Assembly: GCA_016702415.1 (NCBI GenBank)
Contig: JADJEA010000001.1
Span: 973,001-1,037,000 of the forward strand
DNA: 64,000 nt
Reading direction: 5' to 3'
DNA from: Nostocoides sp.
GTDB taxonomy: Bacteria; Actinomycetota; Actinomycetes; Actinomycetales; Dermatophilaceae
Shown here: positions 16,084 through 26,826 of the stretch, one piece after another
How positions within the stretch are numbered: position 1 is the stretch's first letter
Layout: each line of letters opens with the position of its first letter
Made by a program: the position numbers and the translations under genes
The notes under the pieces: generated by a model
What the model saw: only the letters and a program-made list of their open reading frames with translations
The model's database searches: none
Told to the model about the DNA's origin: nothing

Positions 16084-16166
16084 CGATCACACCTCCGTCA
16101 CACCCTCCGCCACACCTGACAATCAATCGGACGGTCGCGCCCTCGCACGGATCCGCTCGAGGCAGG

Positions 16167-17247
16167 TCAGTCCGGGATGCGGTTGCCCTCCTCATCCCAG
16201 TGGGCGGCAACCTTCTTGCTCGGCTGCACCCGCGGGGGCTCGCCGGGCATCTTGGGGTGGTCCGGCGGGAATGGCATCTCGCCGAGGCCGGACTCGGCAT
16301 ACAGGCGCAGGAGTGGTTCGATCGAGTGCGCAACGTCGTCGATGCCCGCCCAGGGGTCGCCGTCGGTGAGCCGGTCCGGCACCGTGAACAGGTTGTATGC
16401 CGCGGGGTCCCGCACCCCGGCGAGTTCGGCCCACGACATCGGCGTCGACACCGGCGCGCCGGGGAGCGGGCGCAGTGAGTAGGCCGAGGCGATCGTCCGG
16501 TCGCGGCAGTTCTGGTTGAAGTCGACAAAGATGCGCGCGCCGCGCTCCTCCTTCCACCAGGCCGTCGTGACGCCGCTGTCGCGCTTCTCCAGTTCGCGGC
16601 CGAAGCCGATCGCCGCGTGCCGGACATCGGTGAACTCCCACTCGGGGCGGATTCGCACATAGATGTGGATGCCGCGGTTGCCGCTCGTCTTGGGATAGCC
16701 GGTGATCCCGAGGTCCTCGAGCAGTTCGCGGGCCACCCCGGCAACCCGGACGGCGTCGGCGAAGGACGTGCCGGGCTGGGGATCGAGGTCGATGCGCAAC
16801 TCATCCGGACGGTCCACGTCCCCGCGCCGCACCGGCCACGGGTGGAAGGTCAGCGTCCCCATGTGGGCGCACCAGACGGGGACGGCAATCTCGGTCGGGC
16901 ACACTTCCGCGGCGGTGCGGCCCGAGGGGAAGGTGACCTCGCACGACTGGAGATAGTCGGGCGCGCCGACCGGAACCCGCTTCTGGTAGAACGCATCCGA
17001 CTTCTCACCGGGGCGACCGGTGCCCAGGGTCATCCCCGGGTGGACGCCCTTGGTCCAGCGCTCCAGAGCGGTGGGCCGCTCCCGCAGCGCGCATGAGGCC
17101 GTCGCCGGCGGCGGCGAAGTACTCCGCGACCATCAGCTTGGTGACCTGCGGGGTCGACTCGGTCGCCGGATAGATCACCCGCTCCGGGGAACTGACGCGG
17201 ACGGTTCGGTCGCCGGCGACGACCTCGGCGGCGGTGGGCTTGGCCAT
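16167..17247 (-). pseudogene. LigD-type polymerase domain protein, frameshifted
   Basis: Stand-alone NHEJ polymerase/primase domain (PolDom). The N-terminus MAKPTAAEVVAGDRTVRVSS...VIYPA is read from ATG 17247; the rest (from WTKGVHPG-like sequence through HMGTLTFHPWPVR, LRIDLDPQPG with its catalytic Asp pair, and SGNRGIHIYVRI) is in another frame. The break is at about 17085-17095, where one GC appears lost from a GCGC run; adding two bases restores MRALRERPTALERWTKG. Either a real inactivating change or an assembly error. Leaderless TACGGT -10 at 17254-17259 (minus). Confidence 0.82.
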
Positions 17248-17328
17248 GCGCTCACCGTAGGCGCTGACCCGCCGGCGTGGCGGCGCCGATGCCCGGCCCG
17301 CTCGCCGTTGCGCCGCCGTCCGAGCGAC

Positions 17329-18225
17329 TCAGCCGGGAGGTCGAAGGGCCGTCGCCGCGGCAGCCTGCACCGCCGTGCTCAATGCCCGCAGGGGCGGGGA
17401 GTCCAGGGGCCAGACCTGCCAATACAGGGGCACATCGACCGGCCGGTCGGGCACGAGCGGGACCAGGCCGGAGGGGGAGGGGAGCGCGGCATACTGGAGG
17501 TCCGGGATCAGTCCCCAGCCGAGCCCGAGTTGGATGGCACGGGCGAAGTCGGCTGCCGACGGGACATAATGCGTTGGCGGAGTGAGCATTTCGCCGGTCA
17601 GGTCGGCGATGAACCGGTGCTGCATCGAGTCCTTGCGATTAAAGACGACCACGGGTGCGCGCGCGAGCCGGGCGGCGGTCAGTCCGTCCGGGAAGGCCGC
17701 GGCGGCGAAGTCGGGGGCGGCGACCGCGGCATACCGCATCGAGCCCAGCGGCACCACGGAGCACCCGGCGACCGGACGCCCGACCGAGGTGACCGCCGCG
17801 AGGACGGATTCGGACGTGAAGAGTTCGTCGGTGCGGTCCTGGTCATCGATGTGGAGATCGAAGACCGCCCGGTGGCGGGCGGGCATCCGGGCCAGCGCGG
17901 GCAGGAACCAGGTGGCCAGGGAGTCGGCGTTGACCGCGATGGGCAGCCGGGCGACGGGGGAGTCGGTGGCGAACCCGAGTTCGAGAGCCGCATCCGCGGC
18001 CGCGCGGATCGCCGTCCGCGCGAGCCGGAGCAGTATGCCGCCCGGTCCCGTCGGGCGCACCGGCCGGGTGCGCGTGACCAGGACCCGCCCGACGGTCGTC
18101 TCGAGTGCCTTGACGCGCTGGCTCACCGCGGACGGTGTCACCCCGAGGAGGGTCGCCGCCGCGTCGAAGGTCCCCTCGTCGATCACGGCGGCCAGGGTGC
18201 GGAGCTGGTCCAGGCTCATGTCCAT
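17329..18225 (-). CDS. lysG: LysR-type regulator of lysine export (LysG/ArgP)
   Basis: 298 aa. N-terminal HTH: LDQLRTLAAVIDEGTFDAAA followed by LGVTPSAVSQRVKALE, the exact LysG/ArgP form; C-terminal effector domain. It senses basic amino acids and activates the exporter, whose gene (lysE) is divergent 71 bp away. Start ATG 18225 because TAGCAT (18232-18237, minus) is six bases upstream (leaderless). The partner gene is frameshifted. Confidence 0.9.
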   Translation of the reverse strand: MDMSLDQLRTLAAVIDEGTFDAAATLLGVTPSAVSQRVKALETTVGRVLVTRTRPVRPTGPGGILLRLARTAIRAAADAALELGFATDSPVARLPIAVNADSLATWFLPALARMPARHRAVFDLHIDDQDRTDELFTSESVLAAVTSVGRPVAGCSVVPLGSMRYAAVAAPDFAAAAFPDGLTAARLARAPVVVFNRKDSMQHRFIADLTGEMLTPPTHYVPSAADFARAIQLGLGWGLIPDLQYAALPSPSGLVPLVPDRPVDVPLYWQVWPLDSPPLRALSTAVQAAAATALRPPG

Positions 18226-18296
18226 GAAGAAATGCTAATGATGGATCAGGAATCTGCGCTGGTGCTCATGATGCCCCCGGGGCTACGGTCCTGGAC

Positions 18297-18972
18297 ATGG
18301 AATCGCCTCTCTCCTCGGCGGTGAGCGGCCTGCTCACCGGGGCCGCCTTGATCATCGCCATCGGCGCCCAGAACGCCTATGTCCTGCGCCTCGGCATCCA
18401 GCGCAGCCATGTCCTGCCGGTGGTCGCCATCTGCGCGGTCTCCGATGCCGTCCTCATCGCCGCCGGGTGGGCGGGATGGGCGCGGTCGTGGCCGCCGCCC
18501 CGGCCTGATGACTGCCATCCGGTGGCTCGGCGCGGCCTTTCTGATCACCTATGGCCTCATGGCCGGGCGGCGCGCTGGCCCGGCCGGCCGAGCGTGGATA
18601 CCAGTGGGGCGGCTGACCTGCGTGGGGGAGGTCGCGCCGCAGACCACCCGGGCTGACGCGCCCGGCCGCGTGCCCGGGCCGGTCAGCCTGCGGGTCGCCG
18701 TGCTCACCGTGCTCGGGTTCACCTGGCTCAATCCGCACGTCTATCTCGACACCCTCGTCTTCCTCGGCTCGGTCGCGACGTCGCACGGCGCCCACAAGTG
18801 GTGGTTCGGCGCCGGCGCGGCGCTCGCCTCGCTGCTCTGGTTCAGCGCCCTGGGGTATGGCGCGCGCCTCCTCGCGCCGCTCTTCGAACGGCCGGTCGCG
18901 TGGCGGGTCCTCGACGGCATCATCGCCGTCCTCATGATCACCCTCGGTGCCACCCTCGCGCTGGGCACCTGA
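18297..18972 (+). pseudogene. lysE: LysE-family amino-acid exporter, two frameshifts
   Basis: Begins ESPLSSAVSGLLTGAALIIAIGAQNAYVLR, the typical LysE start with GAQNA, then loses frame at about 18467 and again at about 18503. Restoring one G at each site gives ...LIAAGVGGMGAVVAAAPGLMTAIRWLGAAFL and continues through FTWLNPHVYLDT to LGATLALGT. Both lost bases are in short G runs. Either inactivated or mis-assembled. Divergent from lysG; a TACGGT at 18284-18289 stands seven bases before the ATG. Confidence 0.85.
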
Positions 18973-19045
18973 CGCCCGGACCCCGACCTGCCGACGACCT
19001 GGACACCCGGGTGGTGCGGCACCCCGGGTGGCTAGGGTGGGCCGG

Positions 19046-20295
19046 GTGAGCACAGCGGCCCGGGTGGGTGTGGACCGGGAGGGGGCCCAGCGGCATACGG
19101 TCCGGACGCTGATGACCACGCAGGTCTTCGGGGGCGTCGGCCTGTCCGCGGGGGCCACCGTCGGCTCCCTGCTAGCGGAAAAGATCAGCGGACGCACCGA
19201 TCTCGCCGGACTGGGCGGGACCTTCCAGACCTTCGGGGCCGCCTTGCTCGCGGTGCCCATCGCCGCGCTTGCACAGCGGGCGGGCCGTCGGCCGTCGCTG
19301 ACGATCGCCTACCTGCTCGCCGTCGCCGGGGCCGTCCTCATCGTCCTTGCGGCCGCCCTCAGCAGCTTCGCGGTATTCCTCCTCGGCAGCGCCCTCCTCC
19401 GGGTCCGCCACCGCCGCCAACAGCGCGGCCCGGTATGCCGCGACCGACCTCGCGCTGCCGGAACACCGCGGCCGGGACCTCTCGCTGGTCGTCTGGGTGA
19501 CCACGGTGGGATCGGTCCTCGGACCCAATCTCGCCGGTCCGGCGCAGCCGCTCGCCCGGGCGCTGCACCTCGACGTCCTTGTCGGTCCGTTCGTCGTCAG
19601 CGCGGTCGCCTTGACCGTGGCCACCACCGTGATGTGTGTCTTCCTGCGGCCCGACCCCCTGCTGCTGGCGCGCGCACTGACGGACCGGCCCGCCCCGAGT
19701 CATCGCGGCTCTCTCTCGCGAGGGATGGGGGCCATCCGGGCGCACCGGCAGGCCCGCCTCGGGGTCGTCGTCATGGCCCTGGGACACATCGTCATGGTCG
19801 CCGTCATGGTCATGACGCCGCTTCACCTGCGTCACGGGCACGCGACGTTGACCGTCATCGGGTTGGTCATCAGCGGCCACATCCTCGGGATGTTCGCGTT
19901 CGCGCCGCTCATGGGGCTGGCCGCCGACCGGTTCGGTGCCGCGGTCGTCTCCCTCTGGGGTGGGCTGGTCCTCGTGCTGGCGACGGGACTGGCCGGGATC
20001 GCGTCCCATGGGTATTCCCACCTTCTCGCGCTCGGCCTGTTCCTGCTCGGTCTGGGTGGTCGGCGACCTTCGTGGCCGGGTCGCTCCTGCTCGTCTCGGG
20101 GTCGCCGTCGACGAGCGTCCCGCCGCCCAGGGGGTCGCCGACCTGGTCATGGGGTTGGCGGCTGCCGCGGGGGGTGCCGCCGCCGGGGTGGTCGTCGAGC
20201 GACTCGGGTATGCCCGCCTCGCTCACCTCTGCCTGATCGGTGCGGTCCTTGTCGTCATCGCCGGCTGGAGCGCCCTTCCGGGGCGACGGCGTTAG
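19046..20295 (+). pseudogene. MFS transporter with three frameshifts
   Basis: Reads VSTAARVGV...MTTQVFGGVGLSAGATVGSLLAEKISG, TFQTFGAALLAVPIAALAQRAGRRPS (MFS loop 2-3 motif) in one frame; shifts at about 19401 into SATAANSAARYAATDLALPEHRG and on to LGLFLLGLG; shifts back at about 20057 (WSATFVAGSLLLVSG) and again at about 20099 (VAVDERPAAQGVADLVMG). Two of the three are losses of one G in a G run. The parts give a complete 12-TM protein. Leaderless TAGGGT at 19033-19038. Confidence 0.82.
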
Positions 20296-20298
20296 CCT
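20293..20298 (+). promoter_or_regulatory. -10 hexamer TAGCCT before the giant ATPase gene
   Basis: TAGCCT, six bases, GTG at 20305; it overlaps the stop of the preceding MFS reading frame. Indicates a leaderless start. Confidence 0.5.
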
Positions 20299-20304
20299 GT
20301 GCCC

Positions 20305-23300
20305 GTGACCGCAGCCGAGCCCAGCGCGCCCCCACCTGCGGGGATGAGGCCGGACACCGGCTCCGTGGTCGACAGATGGCGGGACGAGGTCATGGCGACC
20401 GGCACCCCCGACGCCCTCCTCTGGTCGGCGGACGGGGTGTCCATCGATCTGACGAATGCCCATCCCGGCGGGCTGGCGCGCCTGCTCGCCGGCGGTGACA
20501 CCCGGCTGACGCAGCTCTTCCGCGAGCCGGCCTCGCAGGCGCGCGCCCTTACCCACGCCGCGCTGCTGCGCGCCAAGGAACTCGAGCTGGACCGGGAGCG
20601 CGGGCTGCCGGGCTGCTATCTCGCGCTCGGCAGTGCCCGGTGGGGGGAGGACGACACCGGCACCGCAGACGCGCCGGTTTTTCTGCGCCGTTGCCGGGTC
20701 CGGCCGGTGGACGTCGCCGGGAGCGACTTCGACGTCGACCTTGTCGGTGACCTGATCGTCAATCCCGCGCTGGAGACCTATCTGACGGTGATCCACCGCG
20801 TGCCCATCGATGCGGCCGACCTGGTCGCGATGTCGCGCCGTGGCGCCGGGTGGGACGTCAAGAATGCGTTCGTCGTCCTCGACGCGCTCGCGCAAGACAT
20901 CCCCGGCTGGCGCCTGAACCGCACGCTGCGGATCGCGACCGTGCACGCCGCCAAGGTCGCCGCCGTCAACGACTTCGTCCGCGCCGAGAGCAGGTTCGCC
21001 GCGCACCCGGTCATCGGTCCGTGGCTGGCTGGGGACCGGCCGGGTGCGGAGCCGCCGGGTGGAGAGCCGCCGGGTGGGGAACCGCCGAGTGGGGAAACAC
21101 TCGGTGAGCCGCGAGCGGCGGTCGAGGGCGTGCCCACCAATCCGGACGAGATCTTCGTCCTCGACGCCGATCCCGCGCAGGTCGCCGTCCTCGAGGCCGT
21201 GCGGGCGGGCACCAGTCTGGTGATCGACTCCGGGCCGGGGACGGGCAAGTCGCAGACGATCGTCAACCTCGCTGCCGACCTGGCGCGCGTCGGTGCCAGG
21301 ACGCTCGTCGTCGCCCCCACGCGCGGTGCCCGAGCGGCCGTCGTCGGGCGGCTGGAGCACCTCGGCCTGGGCCACCTCGTCCACGAGCCCGAGGCCGATG
21401 GGGCCTCCTGGCTCGCGACCCGGCGCGGGCCCGCCCCGGCGTCGCGGGTGCCGGGGGCGGGGGGATTGGATCGGCATACCGGGCGGGAGAGTGATGACGT
21501 CTCGCCCCTCGACGACTCGCCCATCGATGACTCGCCTCTCGACGCCGATCTCCACACGGAAACGATGGCGGCCTGGATCGATGCCCGCGACCACCTCCAC
21601 GCCCATGTCGTCCGGATGCACGCCGAGCGGTCCCCCTGGGGAGTCAGCCTCGATGAGATTCAGGCGAGGCTGGTCGCGCTCGCGAGTGCCGACCCGCCGC
21701 CGAGGTCGAAGATCCGGCTGGGAGGCCCGGCTCTGGCGGCCCTGGATCCGGCCGCCCGTGAGCACTGGTCCCGGGAACTGACCGCGATCGCCGCGGCCGG
21801 CGCGTGGTCGGCAGACCGCGACCGCGATCCGTGGTGGGGGGCCGACGTCCTCGACGCGAGCGACGCAGCCCGGGTGCGAGCCGCCCTCGGGGGTCTCTCG
21901 AGCGAGGAACTGACCCGCTTGCACGGTCTTCGACGAGGTCTTCGCTGGCGTCTCGGTGCCCGCGCTCCCCACGCTCGGCCACTACCGGGACTTCGTCGTG
22001 GAGATGCACGGCATCCGCGCGGTGCTGGAGGTATTCCGGCTCTCCGTCTTCGACGCACCCCTGGACGACCTCATCCGGGCCTCGCAGGGCGGGTCGCGGG
22101 ACCGCTGGCGCCTCGGGCGGGCGCTGAAAGGGCTGCTGCGCCCCGGGGCCACCCCCGAGGCTGGCACCTTGCTCCTCGAGCGCGCCCGGCAGGTCAAGCC
22201 CCTCTGGGATCAGGTACGCGGGTCCCGGGTCATGCCGGGGCAGGTCGTCGATCTCGCGCGGGCGCACACGGCATACGACGTCGTCGCCGCCCACGTCCAC
22301 GTGTTGTCGGCCCGGCTGGTGCGGCCAGCGGGTTCGCCCTCGCTCTATGACATCCCGATGCGGGAACTGTCGGGGTTGATCCGGCGGCTGGGCGATGCCG
22401 GGGACCGGCTCGACGTCCTCGCGGCGACGATGCCTGTCGTGGTGGCCGCCCGCACCGCGGGCCTGGGCGCCCTGGTGGAGGATCTCGCCGCCCGCGCCGT
22501 CCCCGCCGATCGCGTCGCCGCGGAGGTCGACCTGGTCTGGTGGGCCTCGGTGCTCCAGGCCGTGACGGCGGCCGACCCGGCCTACGCGACGGCAGCCGGC
22601 AGGGACATCCGGGCGGCGGCGGCGCGCTTCCGCGCGGCCGATGCTGCCCTCCAGCACGCCCTCGCGCTCGGTCTTGCGGCCGGCACGGTCGGTGCCGAGC
22701 CGTCGATCTGGGTCGTCTCGCCATATGCCGTGGGCCTCCTCGTCCCGGACGATCTCGCCTTCGACGTCGTCGTCGTCGACGAAGCCGGCAGCGTCGGCGC
22801 CGCGCAGGCGGCCGGTGCCCTCGCCCGGGCCCCGCAGGCGGTCATCGTCGGGGACTCGCGCCTGCCGGGACCGCGCCCGTTCACCGCCGTTGCCGGTGGA
22901 CGACCAGCCGGTATGCCGACCCCCTCCCTCCTCGACCTCGCCTCCCGGACCCTCCCCGTGTTCACGTTGCCGTGGCATTACCGCTCGCACGATCCGCGGC
23001 TCGTCGCCGCGGTGAATGCGGTGGCGTACGACGGAGCGATGCGCACCTTCCCCGCGCCCCGCGGAGTCGACGGGATCGCGATCGAGCGGATCGCCGTCCC
23101 GCCGCTCGGGCCCGTCGGACCGGCCGTCGGCGAGGCCCTAGGTGAGCCCAGAAACGAGCACGGCGAGGCCCCGAGTAAGCCCAGAAGCGAGCACTCGGGC
23201 GAGGCGGGGGCGAACGACACGCGGGAGCCTGGCACGCGGGAGCCTGGCACGCGGGAGCGTGACGCGCGGGAGCAGCAGGAGCAGGAGGCGCGGGAGCACG

Positions 23301-24376
23301 AGGCATTGGCGGCCGCGGCCGCGGCGAGGGTGCTCGACTGGATCCGGGCAGCTCCCCGCGAGTCAGCGGCGGTCGTGGTGGCGTCCTCGGCCGTGGGCCA
23401 ACGCGTTCGCGAGGCCGTTCGCCGGGCGGCCACCTCCGCCGATGCCACGGCCCTGCGCGATGACCTGCCGGAGCCCCTGACCGTCCTCGATCTCGCCAGC
23501 TGCGCCGGTGAGACGCGCGACGGGATCGTGCTCGTCCTCGACCGCGGCTCGGCCGGGATGCTCGACGCGCGGGCGCTGACCGCCGCTCTCGGGTGTGCCC
23601 GGGCGCGACTGGCCGTCCTCCACGCCATTCCCGACGAGGCAACAACATCCGACGAGACGCAGCGGATGCCGCTTCTCACCACCCTCCTGGCCTCGCACCG
23701 GGATCCCACAGACGGCCGGGTATCGGTGCTGGCCAGAGATCTCGCCCGCCGGCTGCGGGCCCGCGGGCTCGGGGTCATCGAGGGCTATGGAGTGTCCGGG
23801 TCTCGCGACGGCGCGCCGGACCCGTCCGACCCCGACATCGGCACCGGCTTGGGACCCGACCACGCGCACTCGCAGGTGGAACTCGCCGTCTTCGACCAGT
23901 TCACCCGCCGCAGCCCGATGGTGGCGGTGGAACTGGACGGCGCGGCATACGCCCGGGCGGGGGGTGTGCGCATGCGCGAACGACTACGGATCGCCCAACT
24001 CCACCGCCTCGGTTGGCGAGCGATCCGGGTCGCCAGCGTGGACCTGTTCCGTGACCCGGCTCGAGAGGAGGCCCGGATCGTCGCGGCGCTGGAGGGCCTG
24101 CGTTCTCGACCGACTGTCCCCGCCGGCGGTGCCGAATCGGCTGCCCCTCGTCAGGGGGGTCCGAGGCGGGCCGCGTCGGGGCCCACGACGATCGGGCAGT
24201 CCGGGGTCGTGAGGATGGCGCCGTCGACGCCGATCCCGCCGTCCGACGACAAGCCGACCCGCGCCTCCCGTCCGGAGCAGACGCGCGATGACACCGATGC
24301 CGGGTGGGGCGAGCGTGACTCTGGTGGGGCCCACGACCGATGGCTTCAAGAGAATCGTCCCCCGCACTGGGAGTGA
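20305..24376 (+). pseudogene. Large SF1-like helicase/ATPase with C-terminal nuclease-like domain, one frameshift
   Basis: About 1,357 codons in total. N-terminal domain with ...LLWSADGVSIDLTNAHPGGL and a DUF4011-like region; Walker A GPGTGKSQT near 312; Walker B VVVDEAGS; PWHYRSHD and CARARLAVLHAIP resemble SF1 helicase motifs III-VI. The C-terminal 80 residues (ELAVFDQFTRRSPMVAVELD...RERLRIAQLHRLGWRAIRV) look like the Vsr/DUF559-type endonuclease fold. The frame breaks near 21920 (an added base or two lost), between SSEELTRL and VFDEVFAGVSVPALP. Contains 15-bp minisatellites coding Gly/Pro/Glu and Arg/Glu-rich linkers. May be DNA repair or defence. Confidence 0.75.
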
Positions 24377-24395
24377 ACGAGGCCAGGCGACAACG

Positions 24396-24435
24396 CGAAA
24401 CGGCGGGCGGAGTGTGCACTCCACCCGCCGTTTCG
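24396..24435. terminator. Bidirectional hairpin between ATPase gene and mscL
   Basis: Arms 24396-24414 and 24417-24435 pair almost fully (one bulge) around a 2-nt loop. It serves two convergent genes. Confidence 0.8.
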
Positions 24436-24500
24436 GCGTGTGTCCTCGGTCGCGGGTAAGCGACCGGGGACCGTTGAGCTACCGCGTGTGGCGGTCGGGC

Positions 24501-24857
24501 TCAGCGGCGACGAAGCTCGTCGCGGATCTCGGTGAGGAGAACGGTGTTGGCGTCGGGAGCCTCGTCCTCGACGGCCGGCGAGAAGCGGGCCTTGGCCGCC
24601 TCGTAGGGCTTGACCACGAAGAAGTAGATGATGAACGCGACGATGAGGAAGGCGACGAGCGCGGTCAGGAACGCCCCGAAAGGCACGTCACCCGGACGCC
24701 ACGCGTCGAAGTTCCTTTTGCCGCCCAACTTGCCGAGCAGCGACATGAACACATCGGTGAAGGCCTTGACAACGGTCGCGAACGACGCACCGATGACAAA
24801 CGCGACGGCAAGCTCGACGAGGTTGCCGCGCATGATGAACTCTTTGAAACCCTTCAT
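24501..24857 (-). CDS. mscL: Large-conductance mechanosensitive channel
   Basis: 118-aa two-TM pentameric channel subunit releasing solutes on hypo-osmotic shock. MKGFKEFIMRGNLVELAVAF is the canonical N-terminal amphipathic helix and TM1, VIGASFATVVKAF the pore, and VAFLIVAFIIYFFVVKP TM2; the C-terminal helical bundle ends EIRDELRRR. Start ATG 24857 with AAAGGA about 13 bases upstream. Same neighbourhood as in mycobacteria. Confidence 0.95.
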   Translation of the reverse strand: MKGFKEFIMRGNLVELAVAFVIGASFATVVKAFTDVFMSLLGKLGGKRNFDAWRPGDVPFGAFLTALVAFLIVAFIIYFFVVKPYEAAKARFSPAVEDEAPDANTVLLTEIRDELRRR

Positions 24858-25077
24858 GGGTCTTTTGGATCCTTTGTTTCTGGGGGTGTCCGAGCCGGCC
24901 CACGGTCCCGGGGGCTCGGGCGTCGGGTTCGCTGCGATGCGTCCGAGGCGCTGAGAACTGTATCCGACGCCGACGAAAAGTTCCTGCTGAAGCGCGTGAG
25001 CCGCGTGGGTCGGGTGTGTCGTCCGCAGACGCGGGCACACCCTCGGCCGGGTGCGCTGGCCCCACGCGCATATCGTG

Positions 25078-25848
25078 TCAAGGGCTGCGGGCCGACGCCG
25101 GCGCCGAGCCGCGGACCGCGAGCCAGAATCCGCCGGAACTGGGGTCGGCACGTCGCCCCGCGAGCCGGGGCGCGTCCGCCGGGGCGACAGCCAAGAAAAC
25201 ATAGGCCGCGGTGAGGGGAGCGGTGCCGGCGCCGGCCCCGGGGGTGGAGTCCGCGGCATACCCCGGACTCGCTCCGAGGTCCCGGACACCGATGATGTCG
25301 AGGACGCGCGCCGCACGGGCTACGGGCGATTTGGACCCCGGGGCGTAGGCGTCGACGACATCACCCACCCGCAGCCGGGCGGCCATGGTCGGATCGAGGA
25401 CGGGCACCGACATGCCGACCGTGCCGTCCGGGACCGAACTCGCGCCCCGCAACCCGCCGAGGGCAACCACACCGGGCATCCCCGTCGCCGCCGACGAGGT
25501 GACGCCCCCGCCCTGGCCGTATGCCGATCCCCCGCCCCCCGGGCTCGCTCCCTCCCCGGCGCCGCTCGTCCCCGAAACCCCGGGTGCGCTTCCGAGGAGG
25601 CCGGTATCGGACCCGCTCGGGTGCGAGCTCGCCGTGGTCGGCGCCGGGTCGCGCGCCAGGGAGCGCAGCGGCCCCGGTCGAACGAGGACGACGAGCACGG
25701 CCAGGAGGATGAGCATTGTCGAGGCCACCCGGCGCAGCAGCGTCCGGCGGTGCGCGGCCTTCCGGCTCGACCCGGCCAATGCCCCGAATGGCCCATCCAT
25801 GCGCAGCAGCGTGACGCCGGCGCCACGCCCTCTCGCTATCAACCCCAT
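25078..25848 (-). CDS. SAF/CpaB-like membrane-anchored protein
   Basis: 256 aa. Basic N-terminus, one TM (MLILLAVLVVLV, about 45-56), a Ser/Gly-rich linker (70-115), then a SAF-type beta-clip: GMSVPVLDPTMAARLRVGDVVDAYAP and AARVLDI, as in RcpC/CpaB Flp-pilus proteins. The rest ends with Pro/Ser-rich sequence. No pilus genes are near, so a role in pilus assembly is not supported here; homologues sit beside mscL in other actinobacteria. GGGGGAC precedes ATG 25848; ATG 25800 is an alternative start. Confidence 0.65.
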   Translation of the reverse strand: MGLIARGRGAGVTLLRMDGPFGALAGSSRKAAHRRTLLRRVASTMLILLAVLVVLVRPGPLRSLARDPAPTTASSHPSGSDTGLLGSAPGVSGTSGAGEGASPGGGGSAYGQGGGVTSSAATGMPGVVALGGLRGASSVPDGTVGMSVPVLDPTMAARLRVGDVVDAYAPGSKSPVARAARVLDIIGVRDLGASPGYAADSTPGAGAGTAPLTAAYVFLAVAPADAPRLAGRRADPSSGGFWLAVRGSAPASARSP

Positions 25849-25939
25849 CGCCCGTCCCCCTATGAACGTCGTTGCCCCGCAGTCGTACCCGCTCCCCGCA
25901 GCCGCACCCGCTCCTCACCCGCCCCCGCGCGGGCACCGC

Positions 25940-26782
25940 CTACGGCAACACGAACGGCAACCTCAACCCGTCGAGCGCGCGCCGGCACGGGCACTGCGCG
26001 ACCGGGTCATCCTGGGTGGGCGGCAAGGCCGCGATCACCGAGCGGAGGGTGGCCTTGAGTCGGCCGATGTTGCCCGCGAAGACCTCCAGCACCGCCTCGA
26101 GGGTCACCGACTCGTGTCCGTCCACACCGGCGTCGTGATCGGTGACGAGGGCGATCGTGGTGAAGCACAGGGCCAGTTCGCGGGCGATCGCCGCTTCCGG
26201 CATCGTCGTCATCCCGACCAGGCTCCACCCCGCCGCCTGGTGCCAGCGTGACTCGGCCTTGGAGGAGAACCTCGGGCCATTGATGACTACGAGGGTGCCG
26301 CCGTCCACGGCCGGATCACCCGCGGCGGCAGTCACCGACAGGACAGTCGCCCGCCCGGTCGGGCAGAAGGGGTCGGCGAACCCGACATGGACCACCGCCC
26401 CCTCCCCGTCGTAGATCGTGTGGGCCCGCCCCCACGTCCGGTCGACGACCTGGTCGGGGACCACCACCGTCCCCGGCACGAGGTGCGATTGCAGCGACCC
26501 CACCGCGCACGGCGCCAGGACCTGCCGAACCCCGAGCGACCGCAGCGCCCAGAGGTTGGCGCGGTAGTTGACCCGGTGTGGCGGGAACCGATGCCCGCCG
26601 CCGTGGCGGGCGACGAAGGCAACCCGGCGGCCGGCCACCTCGCCGACCACCAGCGGGTCGGATGGCACCCCGAAGGGGGTGTCGACGGCATACTCCCGCG
26701 CGTCGTCGAGGAACGAATAGAAACCGGAGCCGCCGATCACACCGATCTCGGCCACCGCGTCGGGACGATCCGGGAGAGTCAT
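25940..26782 (-). CDS. mtnP: S-methyl-5-prime-thioadenosine phosphorylase family
   Basis: Purine nucleoside phosphorylase superfamily, 280 aa; splits methylthioadenosine to adenine and methylthioribose-1-phosphate. IGVIGGSGFYSFL (phosphate-loop N-terminus), ARHGGGHRFPPHRVNYRANLWAL, INGPRFSSKAES and GMTTMPEAAIARELALCF (substrate pocket), then TDHDAG. The MT-PEA form favours MTA over inosine/guanosine. Leaderless start: TACAGT (26789-26794, minus) six bases before ATG, inside a GGCATAC word. Confidence 0.88.
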   Translation of the reverse strand: MTLPDRPDAVAEIGVIGGSGFYSFLDDAREYAVDTPFGVPSDPLVVGEVAGRRVAFVARHGGGHRFPPHRVNYRANLWALRSLGVRQVLAPCAVGSLQSHLVPGTVVVPDQVVDRTWGRAHTIYDGEGAVVHVGFADPFCPTGRATVLSVTAAAGDPAVDGGTLVVINGPRFSSKAESRWHQAAGWSLVGMTTMPEAAIARELALCFTTIALVTDHDAGVDGHESVTLEAVLEVFAGNIGRLKATLRSVIAALPPTQDDPVAQCPCRRALDGLRLPFVLP

Positions 26783-26826
26783 GGCTCGACTGTATGCCGC
26801 GGGCCCCCCTCCCGCGGAGCCTCACC

